From: a bacterium (Candidatus Howlettbacteria) CG_4_10_14_0_8_um_filter_40_9
GTDB taxonomy: Bacteria > Patescibacteriota > CPR2 > UBA1875 > GCA-2785325
Length of the DNA stretch: 14,858 nt
Assembly: GCA_002785325.1 (NCBI GenBank)
Contig: PFMH01000082.1
Coordinates: 1-14,858, forward strand
Direction of reading: 5' to 3'
The notes under the pieces are model-generated. The model saw only the letters and a list, made by a program, of their open reading frames with translations, had not been told where the DNA came from and searched no databases. Positions 1 through 6,398 of this stretch are shown in pieces; the stretch's first letter is position 1; every line of letters starts with the position of its first letter. The position numbers were made by a program, and so were the translations under genes.

Positions 1-35
1 CCAATTTCATAAGAATTATTATAACGTTTTTACTT

Positions 36-1400
36 TTAATTTACAAAGATATAATCTGAGACTTGCCCTGCTGACAATGGGAATATCAACCCCTGTCCCT
101 GTATAGGATCGTTCATGATCCATCTGCCATCAGCAGTTTTGCCAGTTATTACTACCGAGTGGTCATAGTTATATCCCTTAAAGATTTTGCCAGAAGCTAT
201 AAAGGGTTTGTTGCCCATCGATGCCAATTTATCTGCTTTGTCATAACTGTACCTACTTTCTTTAGACATAGCTAAACCGCTTGCAGATTGTGCTCCGTAC
301 CAATATAGAAAATCCCAGCTTGATCCTGTCGCAAAGTATCTTGCGTCTTGCGCTATTTGTCCAGGTGTTGTTCCGCGGCCATAATAGTTGAATATCATAG
401 CCAAACTTGTAATTTTACACCCATAATCTCTCATATAAGAAGGGGTTGTATAGATTTTAATATCATTATCCCATTCATCTTTCCCCCAATACCATTCTGG
501 TCGCTCCCCCTCATTTATGGCCGTCCATTCCCATCCTCCTTTATTCTGGTAATACATGGGAACGCTTCCTTGAACTGGCGGAGTTTCTCCGCTAGGTGGT
601 GGAGGTGGAGGAGGGTTGTTCAGAATATCCTGAACTTCCTTTTTTTCAGCTTCTTTGTTTGCAATCATTTTCTGAATGGTAGCTCCTTGTTTTGTTGCTT
701 GGCTCAAAAGTAATTCTTTTGAATATCTTTCTCTGTCGAGATCAGATCTTTGATTGATCTGTACTTGTTGCAGGGAAACTATCTCCTGTTTCTTTTTTTC
801 AACATTATTTTTGTCATTGGATAACTGTTGTTTTAAATCCTCTATCTTCTCAACTGTTTCCGATATGTTGTCCATTAGAGACCTTAGGTATTCGCTTTTA
901 TTCATAAATTCAGAAAGATTATCGCTAGAAGCAACAATTTCCATCGAAGATACTTCACCCTGTTCATAAAAAACCCTTAGATTTTCCCTTAGATTTTCTT
1001 TCTGAACTAATATTTGAGCCTCATTATCTGCTATTTGTTCGTTGATATTTGTTATTTTAGAATTCGAGACATCTATTTGCGCTTGAGTGGCTTGGATCTG
1101 GAGCTGTATAGTCTGGATCTTATCATCAAAAATAGCGACTTCGTCTGCAAATGTTTTTGCCTCTGCTTTTTTTGCCTCCAGCTTATTTGTAAGTTCAGCT
1201 ATTTGCGCCGCCATGTTATCTACATCCGTTTGGCTATAAGCTGCATACGTTCGTTGGTTCCCTATCGGCGTCAAAAGTATCGCAAGCATAAAAAAAAGAA
1301 CAACACAAACAGCTGTCCTAAATCGATTAACAGTATCTAGTTTTTTTTTGTTTTTGTTTCTATTTTTGAAATTGGAAATTGTGCTTTGGATATTTTGCAT
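36..1400 (-). CDS. Coiled-coil C39-like cysteine peptidase, probable FtsEX-controlled cell-wall hydrolase
   Basis: 454 residues. An N-terminal membrane anchor or uncleaved signal (about residues 28-45) follows a basic cytoplasmic start. A long coiled coil rich in Q, E, K and N spans about 56-262, then a seven-proline linker (263-269), then a C-terminal papain-fold domain of the C39-like (Peptidase_C39_2) type at about 275-454. The likely catalytic Cys is C328 (YGCKITSLAMIF), with His H414 (DHSVVITG) and Asn/Asp at N430-D431. The architecture is that of EnvC, CwlO and PcsB: a coiled-coil regulator plus a hydrolase domain that FtsEX switches on. The position right after ftsX supports that role, but the C39-like fold in place of LytM, NlpC/P60 or CHAP is unusual. 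The start is fixed by AAGGAGG 6 nt before ATG. It has its own consensus promoter. The substrate (peptidoglycan peptide or a protein) is inferred, not shown. Confidence 0.85.
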   Translation of the reverse strand: MQNIQSTISNFKNRNKNKKKLDTVNRFRTAVCVVLFFMLAILLTPIGNQRTYAAYSQTDVDNMAAQIAELTNKLEAKKAEAKTFADEVAIFDDKIQTIQLQIQATQAQIDVSNSKITNINEQIADNEAQILVQKENLRENLRVFYEQGEVSSMEIVASSDNLSEFMNKSEYLRSLMDNISETVEKIEDLKQQLSNDKNNVEKKKQEIVSLQQVQINQRSDLDRERYSKELLLSQATKQGATIQKMIANKEAEKKEVQDILNNPPPPPPPSGETPPVQGSVPMYYQNKGGWEWTAINEGERPEWYWGKDEWDNDIKIYTTPSYMRDYGCKITSLAMIFNYYGRGTTPGQIAQDARYFATGSSWDFLYWYGAQSASGLAMSKESRYSYDKADKLASMGNKPFIASGKIFKGYNYDHSVVITGKTADGRWIMNDPIQGQGLIFPLSAGQVSDYIFVN

Positions 1401-1422
1401 TTCCCCTCCTTAAGCACTTACT

Positions 1423-1452
1423 ATTATATAGTCCTTAAGGCGGAGTTGTCAA
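1423..1452 (-). promoter_or_regulatory. Sigma-70-type promoter of the coiled-coil C39 peptidase gene
   Basis: Read on the minus strand, TTGACA (1447-1452) and TATAAT (1423-1428) are both perfect consensus hexamers with an 18-nt spacer. The predicted start is about 15 nt before the strong SD. CTTAAGG occurs twice, once between the two hexamers (1434-1440) and once overlapping the SD (its complement is at 1408-1414), so the short leader could fold. The gene can therefore be transcribed independently of ftsEX. Confidence 0.75.
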
Positions 1453-1473
1453 TAGTATCATATGAGCTTCAGA

Positions 1474-1503
1474 GGGGACAGTCCATTCAGAGGAATTGTC
1501 CCT
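1474..1503 (-). repeat. Imperfect inverted repeat after ftsX (REP-like)
   Basis: A 7-bp stem (1474-1480 with 1497-1503, one G-U pair) contains GGGACA and TGTCCC-type ends, with a second short pairing inside the loop. It lies 25 nt past the ftsX stop and has no T tract on either side, so it is not a typical intrinsic terminator. The GGGACA...TGTCCC ends resemble REP hairpins that accompany Y1 (RAYT) transposases in other genomes; this is recognition by eye only. Confidence 0.4.
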
Positions 1504-1527
1504 ACTGAGATATTTGAGCTGTTTTAT

Positions 1528-2439
1528 CTATGCGTGCTTTAGATATCGGCGGATGGCGATATAGGAGCTCACAGTGCCGATAAGCACGCCGATCCCTATC
1601 TGGGTAAAGAGTACGGACATAAGATGGCTGTTTACATATTGCGTCACACTGCCGGAGAGACCGGTTCCCAGATAGCCGTCGATCCTTGGAGAGATATACT
1701 TGATCATAGGCAAGATAATAGCGCCGGAGAGAAGAGCTGAAAATACTCCGATAACCATACCTTCCACAACGAAAGGACCTTTTATAAACCACTTTGTAGC
1801 TCCCACGAGCTGCATGATCCCGATCTCTTCTTTTCGGGCAAAGATAGCCATTCTCACTGTATTGAAGATGATAATAAGCGAAGTAAATGTGAATACGGAG
1901 GCAGATACCCAACCGGCTTTTTTGATAAAGTTTGTAGCTAAGTAAAGACGCTTTATGATCTTTTCGTTGTTTTTGTAGCTTACATCGTGGATGTTTTTGC
2001 TATACTTCGGTTCTTTCAAAACATTTGCAACAGCATCGAAATCCTCGACCTTGTAAACCTTTATTCCAAGGCTTGCCGGAAGGGGATTTCCTTCTTTTAG
2101 AGGTTCAAGGATCTTATCATTCCCAGCAAAGCTTTTCCTCATTTTTTCCAATGCCTGATCTTTTGACACATATGAGATAGACTTTACCTCACTGTGGGTC
2201 GAAAGATCCTGCTGTATATCTAAGATCTGGCTCTCTTTTACCCCTTCTTTAAAATACACGCTGATGTCCATCTTGTCCTGTATATCTTTGATACCCGCGT
2301 TTAGAACGATATTTAGGATAAGAAAAACGGCGACAGTAAATAGTGTCAGTACCATGATAGTTGTAGACGCCAAACTCAGCCATCCGTTTCGGATGAAGTT
2401 TGTAAATCCTGCTTTTATAATTCGTAGTAATGTGGTCAT
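1528..2439 (-). CDS. ftsX: Cell division protein FtsX, ABC-type permease subunit
   Basis: 303 residues, normal for FtsX. There are four membrane segments (about 22-46, 175-196, 222-245, 277-297). A large extracytoplasmic loop (about 50-170) with the usual SVYFKEGV strand sits between the first two, and the cytoplasmic ARKEEIGIMQLVGAT stretch after segment 2 is typical of the family. FtsX pairs with FtsE and passes ATPase-driven changes to a periplasmic or wall-side coiled-coil hydrolase, here most likely the next gene. It is separated from ftsE by 95 nt, more than the overlap often seen. No Shine-Dalgarno sequence precedes the ATG. It ends with TAG, showing that TAG is a working stop in this genome. 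Confidence 0.95.
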   Translation of the reverse strand: MTTLLRIIKAGFTNFIRNGWLSLASTTIMVLTLFTVAVFLILNIVLNAGIKDIQDKMDISVYFKEGVKESQILDIQQDLSTHSEVKSISYVSKDQALEKMRKSFAGNDKILEPLKEGNPLPASLGIKVYKVEDFDAVANVLKEPKYSKNIHDVSYKNNEKIIKRLYLATNFIKKAGWVSASVFTFTSLIIIFNTVRMAIFARKEEIGIMQLVGATKWFIKGPFVVEGMVIGVFSALLSGAIILPMIKYISPRIDGYLGTGLSGSVTQYVNSHLMSVLFTQIGIGVLIGTVSSYIAIRRYLKHA

Positions 2440-2534
2440 AAATTAGAAGTTAGAATCTAGAATTTAGTGGTTAGTTATTAGTGGTTTGTTTGGGTTATTA
2501 ATTGCCTGCCCGAATCGGTCAAGGCGGGGAAATT
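2440..2534. repeat. ftsE-ftsX spacer with degenerate TTAG strings and a GC-rich inverted repeat
   Basis: On the plus strand, 2443-2485 is built from TTAGAAGTTAGAATCTAGAA-like units continuing into TTAGTTATTAGTGG. Beside it is an imperfect GC-rich inverted repeat, CCTGCC (2505-2510) with GGCGGG (2523-2528). It looks like the degenerate TTAG-type filler also seen at 3219-3270 and 14220-14358. No promoter or SD is evident. Confidence 0.45.
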
Positions 2535-3218
2535 TTACGCTGTATATCCTCCTCCTTGTTGGTCGCTTACCACCTTTCCGTTTTTGATGGTGATAACTCT
2601 TTTTTTTACTTTATCAACGATTTCCTTGTTGTGAGTTGTCAGAACAACCGTTCTTCCTCCCTGCTCGTTTATCTTCATGAGAAGATCCATGATTCCCCAA
2701 GCTGTCTTCGGATCCAAGTTTCCTGTCGGCTCATCGGCAATTAAAATTTTTGGTTGATGAACAAGAGCTCTGGCGATAGCTACTCTTTGCTGTTCTCCGC
2801 CGGAAAGCTCATTGGGGAAGTTTTTTGCCTTATTTGCAAGACCAACTATATCAAGTATTTTTGGTACTCTGCTTTTGATCTCCGAACTTTTTACTCCGGA
2901 CACTTCGAGAGCGTAAGACACATTTTCATAGACGGTTTTTTTAGGCAATAGTTTGAAATCTTGAAAAACTACTCCTATTTTCCTTCTAATATACGGGAGA
3001 TCGCCCTTTCTTAGTTCTTTATAGTTTATCCCGCCAACATAGATATTTCCCTTTGTCGGTTCTTCTTGTTTAGTGATAAGTTGTATCAGAGTTGACTTTC
3101 CTGCCCCGGATCTTCCAACGATGATCGCGAATTCTTTTGGCTTTATATGGAGATTTATCCCATTAAGAGCTCTTGTCTTGTTTGGGAATTCTTTAACAAT
3201 GTTTTCTAAATAAATCAT
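2535..3218 (-). CDS. ftsE: Cell division ATP-binding protein FtsE
   Basis: 227 residues, the usual FtsE size. All ABC ATPase motifs are present: Walker A GRSGAGKST (35-43), Q-loop VVFQDFKLLP (Q86), signature LSGGEQQR (138-145), Walker B ILIADEPTGNLD (158-169) and the H-loop His in LTTHN (H196). FtsE is the cytoplasmic motor of the FtsEX complex, coupling ATP use at the division or elongation site to activation of wall hydrolases. It is the first gene of the ftsE-ftsX unit, downstream of two tandem promoters. There is no Shine-Dalgarno sequence: the leader ends in CGACTAAACT directly before ATG, nearly the same as before secA. Confidence 0.96.
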   Translation of the reverse strand: MIYLENIVKEFPNKTRALNGINLHIKPKEFAIIVGRSGAGKSTLIQLITKQEEPTKGNIYVGGINYKELRKGDLPYIRRKIGVVFQDFKLLPKKTVYENVSYALEVSGVKSSEIKSRVPKILDIVGLANKAKNFPNELSGGEQQRVAIARALVHQPKILIADEPTGNLDPKTAWGIMDLLMKINEQGGRTVVLTTHNKEIVDKVKKRVITIKNGKVVSDQQGGGYTA

Positions 3219-3230
3219 AGTTTAGTCGTT

Positions 3231-3270
3231 GGTTTTTAGCTATTAGTTGGAAAGTTTAGGTTTTTAGCTA
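3231..3270. repeat. 12-nt direct repeat in the ftsE leader
   Basis: GGTTTTTAGCTA occurs exactly at 3231-3242 and 3259-3270 (28-nt period), embedded in further TTAG-type units. It lies between the ftsE promoters and the start codon, so it is transcribed as part of the 5' leader. Its function is unknown. Confidence 0.6.
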
Positions 3271-3299
3271 CAGGCTGTTTAATTTTCGGCTGCTTAATT

Positions 3300-3328
3300 A
3301 TTCTACCTTGCCCTACTTTTCCAGTCAA
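3300..3328 (-). promoter_or_regulatory. Proximal promoter of ftsEX
   Basis: On the minus strand, TTGACT (3323-3328), 17-nt spacer, TAGAAT (3300-3305); each hexamer matches the sigma-70 consensus in five of six positions. The predicted start leaves a leader of about 75 nt before ftsE. The -35 lies inside a small inverted repeat (GTCAA...TTGAC, 3324-3338). Confidence 0.6.
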
Positions 3329-3352
3329 CTTTTTTGACCAACTACAGCACCA

Positions 3353-3380
3353 ATTTTAATGGAAAACAAGATAGAGTCAA
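3353..3380 (-). promoter_or_regulatory. Distal promoter of ftsEX
   Basis: On the minus strand, TTGACT (3375-3380), 16-nt spacer, TAAAAT (3353-3358). It lies 53 nt upstream of the proximal promoter with the same -35 sequence, suggesting tandem promoters. Confidence 0.5.
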
Positions 3381-3471
3381 GCATAATAAAAATTAAAAAA
3401 TAAAAATTAAAAGTGAAAATCACAGTTAAAAATTAAAAAGTTTAAGATTCTGGTTAAGCCGTAATGACATT

Positions 3472-3502
3472 TTTTGCGTCTGTTTTGCGTTTTAGTTTTG
3501 CG
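3472..3502. repeat. Triplicated TTTTGCG motif after prfB
   Basis: TTTTGCG occurs three times (3472-3478, 3483-3489, 3496-3502) immediately downstream of the prfB stop on its strand. The rest of 3395-3450 is A/T-rich with repeated AAAAATTAAAA units. No hairpin terminator is seen after prfB. Confidence 0.5.
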
Positions 3503-3507
3503 ATAGT

Positions 3508-4611
3508 TTAGCGGTTGATTGCTTCTTTTTCCAGATATGCCTCGATGAATTTTATGAGATCGCCATCGAGGACACCTTTAGTATCACTAGTTTCATAGCC
3601 TGTACGAAGATCTTTTACCATGTTATATGGGTGAATGACATATGAGCGAATCTGACTGCCCCATTCTGCTGAAATGGTTTCGCCTCTTATTTCTTTTCTT
3701 TTTTCTGATTTCTGCTCTTCTTCCAATGTTTTAAGTTTCGACTTCAGCATTTTTAATGCAAAGTTTTTGTTTTGCAACTGGGATCTTTCGTTCTGACAGC
3801 TGACCACTATACCAGATGGAAGATGTGTTATCCGAACCGCTGAGTCTGTAGTATTTACACTTTGACCGCCGTGTCCGGAAGCGCGAAAAGTATCTATTTT
3901 TAAGTCTTTTTCGTCAAGTTCATACTCTTCCTCCTCTATTTCGGGGAAAACTTCGACTAAGGCAAATGAAGTATGACGAGCATTGTCTGAGTCAAATGGC
4001 GAAAGTCGAACCAAACGATGTACGCCTCGCTCTGCCTTCAGATATCCAAATGCATAAGGTCCGCTTACTTCGACGGTTACATTTTTTATACCGCCCTCAT
4101 CCCCAGAAGCGATGTGAATGATCTTAGAAGCAAATCCTTCTCTTTCAAAAAAGCGAAGATACATCCGAAGAAGCATCTCGGCCCAGTCTTGGGCGTCCAA
4201 CCCCCCAGCACCGCTATAGATAGAAAGGATAGTATTTGACTGATCATATTTACCGCCGAGAAGCATCTGAAACTCTAGCTTTATAAGTTTTTCTTCAGCT
4301 TCCTCTGTCTTTTCTTTTAGATCACTAATTATGTCGTGCTCTTTCTCTTCGGTAATATTCGCAAGATCTAAGAGTTCTGTTATCTGATTTTTGAGACTGC
4401 TCCAATCGTCGATGTGTTTCTTTAAAAAGGCTATCTTTTGCATTGTCGAGCCGGCTTTTTCGTTATCGTTCCAAAAGTCGGGATTTGCAGAGGCTGTTTC
4501 CAGCTCCTCAACCTTTTTCTTATCAGTTTCAAGATCAAGTATCTCTACCGCTTTTTCGGCTCTAACTTTTAGATCTCCAAGTTTATCTCTAATTTCTTTC
4601 ATATAGGACAT
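3508..4611 (-). CDS. prfB: Peptide chain release factor 2 (RF2)
   Basis: 367 residues. It carries the RF2 stop-recognition tripeptide SPF (204-206, in VRLSPFDSDNARHTS) and the universal GGQ loop (248-250, ASGHGGQSVNTTDSAVR) that triggers peptidyl-tRNA hydrolysis. It reads UGA and UAA. Many bacteria regulate prfB by a +1 frameshift near codon 25 at an in-frame UGA; here the N-terminal region aligns straight through (...VEILDLETDKKK...) with no shift and no stop, so that autoregulation is absent. No SD precedes either the first ATG or the ATG at codon 4 (4602). A TATAAT (4610-4615) overlaps the first ATG, so a leaderless start at codon 4 is possible. It is separated from its usual upstream neighbour secA by the accessory block. 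Confidence 0.96.
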   Translation of the reverse strand: MSYMKEIRDKLGDLKVRAEKAVEILDLETDKKKVEELETASANPDFWNDNEKAGSTMQKIAFLKKHIDDWSSLKNQITELLDLANITEEKEHDIISDLKEKTEEAEEKLIKLEFQMLLGGKYDQSNTILSIYSGAGGLDAQDWAEMLLRMYLRFFEREGFASKIIHIASGDEGGIKNVTVEVSGPYAFGYLKAERGVHRLVRLSPFDSDNARHTSFALVEVFPEIEEEEYELDEKDLKIDTFRASGHGGQSVNTTDSAVRITHLPSGIVVSCQNERSQLQNKNFALKMLKSKLKTLEEEQKSEKRKEIRGETISAEWGSQIRSYVIHPYNMVKDLRTGYETSDTKGVLDGDLIKFIEAYLEKEAINR

Positions 4612-4646
4612 TATACAGAACAGAACACATTTCTGCTATAAAACCT

Positions 4647-4676
4647 GTAACCCTCGAAGATATGTTCGAGGGTTAC
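4647..4676 (-). terminator. Hairpin terminator of the 484-aa surface protein gene
   Basis: A perfect 12-bp stem (4647-4658 with 4665-4676) and a 6-nt loop lie 29 nt past the stop. On the minus strand it is followed by AGGTTTTAT; on the plus strand by TTTTA. It isolates prfB from the surface gene upstream, implying a separate prfB promoter. Confidence 0.75.
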
Positions 4677-4705
4677 TTTTAGATTGTATTTAATATTAGT
4701 TTGTT

Positions 4706-6160
4706 TTATTTTTTCTTCCTGAGCGCCATAAGCAGTCTTTTCCTAGCTTTCAGATAATATGCCCCTGAATATCCCAACATATTGAATCCAAATGCTCCTG
4801 CCGCTGCTGTTTCTGCTGGTCCCGCTTCCGGCAGACCGCCTTTGGTTATAGACACTCCTTTGACTTCTCCTTCGCTTGGAGTTGGAGTAGGAGTAGGTAT
4901 TGGCGTAGGGGACGGAGTAGGAGGTGTTGGTTTTGGCGTAGGTGTAGGTATAGGAGTGGTTGTATTTTGATTTCCAAATAATCTTGCGACAGTTTGACCT
5001 GCTGGCACGTCTAAAGTAAATGGGTTCATATTGATAGCTATCCATCCGCTTGGGATATTTATCTCTTCTATTTTATGATTCCCCGCTGTTACATTATTGA
5101 AAACAACTATCCCATTTGCATCCGTAACTTTGCTTACCCCGTCATCAAGTCTGAAAGTAAATCCTGGCAATACCTTTTCACCGATATCTTGTATTCCATC
5201 ATGATCTATGTCCTCAAACTTGATTATCTTAATGTTCTGTTCTTGCAGCGGTTTGGGGGCAGCGGAAACACATATCCACGCGCTATCTTGATCGGTAAAG
5301 CCACCGTTAGCAGTCTCGTGCGCAACGTTTTCTATGCATTTACCCGCTGTACCGGCAGCTACCGTGACTTTTATGAGATAATATTTTTTATTCTGCGCTT
5401 CAATCGTACCGAGGGTCATCGAAGCATCTCTCTTGGTCGGATCGCCCAGATTTACCCCCGTTGGTAATGTATCTTGAACATTGACGCCCATTGCGGGGGC
5501 ATTGCCTTGGTTTGTAACGGTGCTTGTATAAGTTAATTTATCTCCCTCAATCGCTGATATAGCCGTTGCTTGTGTATCGGCATCCGACTCGATACCTGTT
5601 CTCTCATTTCTTACTCTTTTAAATACTTGAGGGAATGGCGCTGACAATATTTTTATAGGGTTACCACATGATTTTATGACAGCAGCTTTAAATGTGCCCC
5701 CATCCATCAAAACAAACGCATCAAGCTGGCTGGACAAGAAAGAAACCGAAGGCGGCCTCATCCATAAGGTGCCGTCGTGGGTTGATCCGGGGATGTAGCT
5801 TCTGCCTGAGCTAAAAACACCGGTAGCAACTTGTGACCCCCCTACCCAAACCGTTCCGTCCTTCTTCACGACGCCGTCTACGCTGCTATTTATCCCTGAC
5901 TCTGTAATACCCCTATTTTCGTTGTAAAAAACCTGTTTTAGATCACTGTGCCTAGTGTCGCCGTTATTTATCTTTGAAATAAGTTCTGCCTTCGAAAATG
6001 CTCCACCGTAAACTACCGCGTTTGCGTCAAAGTCTCTAGGGGATGCAGCAGCATTGATCATAAATGGAGTAGTCAGGGCTGTTACAAGTCCAAAAATAGT
6101 GAACGCTACAATTATGAAACGCGGCTTTTTTGTTTTTCTAGACAATATTTTATGAAACAT
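4706..6160 (-). CDS. Secreted wall-anchored-type surface protein: head domain, DUF11, SdrD B-like repeat, Pro stalk, LPEAG anchor
   Basis: 484 residues. Signal segment at about 14-38. A head domain (about 40-170) is shared with the 541-aa paralogue: PRDFDANAVVYGG near its start, VKKDGTVWVGGSQVATGVFSSGR in its middle and VIKSCGNP at its end. Then come a DUF11-like beta domain (about 195-300, TYTSTVTNQGNAP and DTLPTGV; Cys 274 and 297 could pair) and one SdrD B / CnaB-like domain (308-397) with a Ca-loop-like DIDHDGIQDIGEK. Last are a Pro-Thr stalk (400-430), LPEAG (443-447), a hydrophobic segment and a basic tail. This is the layout of a sortase-type substrate, but the motif is LPxAG, not LPxTG. 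SD AAGGAG lies 7 nt before ATG. No sortase is in the window. Function (adhesion or host contact) is inferred from architecture only. Confidence 0.85.
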   Translation of the reverse strand: MFHKILSRKTKKPRFIIVAFTIFGLVTALTTPFMINAAASPRDFDANAVVYGGAFSKAELISKINNGDTRHSDLKQVFYNENRGITESGINSSVDGVVKKDGTVWVGGSQVATGVFSSGRSYIPGSTHDGTLWMRPPSVSFLSSQLDAFVLMDGGTFKAAVIKSCGNPIKILSAPFPQVFKRVRNERTGIESDADTQATAISAIEGDKLTYTSTVTNQGNAPAMGVNVQDTLPTGVNLGDPTKRDASMTLGTIEAQNKKYYLIKVTVAAGTAGKCIENVAHETANGGFTDQDSAWICVSAAPKPLQEQNIKIIKFEDIDHDGIQDIGEKVLPGFTFRLDDGVSKVTDANGIVVFNNVTAGNHKIEEINIPSGWIAINMNPFTLDVPAGQTVARLFGNQNTTTPIPTPTPKPTPPTPSPTPIPTPTPTPSEGEVKGVSITKGGLPEAGPAETAAAGAFGFNMLGYSGAYYLKARKRLLMALRKKK

Positions 6161-6340
6161 TTTCTCTCCTTAATTTTATTAAATTTATAATTACTTTGAA
6201 TCACGAAATATATTTATTCTTTGGAATTTGCTCTGAACTCGATATGGGGTTAGGATAATATTTTGTAATTTAAGGTAACTATAGTGTCTTTTTTGTTGTT
6301 CTATCTGTTTTGTATTTTTAATGATACTTTTTTGAATAGA
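6161..6340. other. Spacer upstream of the 484-aa surface gene, nothing firm seen
   Basis: About 180 nt of A/T-rich sequence between the hairpin pair and the SD of the 484-aa gene. I find no convincing -35/-10 pair. A 65-codon minus-strand frame starts inside the hairpin region, has no SD and resembles nothing, so I do not call it. Confidence 0.5.
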
Positions 6341-6393
6341 GGGGGCAGGGATGGACCCCTGCCCCCAGGAGCGCTTTTCCAAGCGCAAGGTGG
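6341..6393 (-). other. Two adjacent hairpins after the proline-rich protein gene (possible terminator or processed RNA structure)
   Basis: Just past the TAG stop, on the minus strand, a small hairpin (GCGCTT-GGAA-AAGCGC, 6378-6393) is followed by a perfect 10-bp GC-rich stem, GGGGGCAGGG with CCCTGCCCCC (6341-6350 and 6357-6366, 6-nt loop). No T run follows on either strand. It could terminate by an alternative route or protect the 3' end. A tRNA was considered and rejected. Confidence 0.55.
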
Positions 6394-6398
6394 ATCTA

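Noticed and set aside
4536..4611. Programmed +1 frameshift in prfB
   Set aside because: The RF2 N-terminal region is continuous in one frame with no UGA near codon 25.
6191..6388. 65-codon minus-strand ORF
   Set aside because: No SD, starts inside the hairpin region, no protein-like features or recognised homology; A/T-rich spacer.
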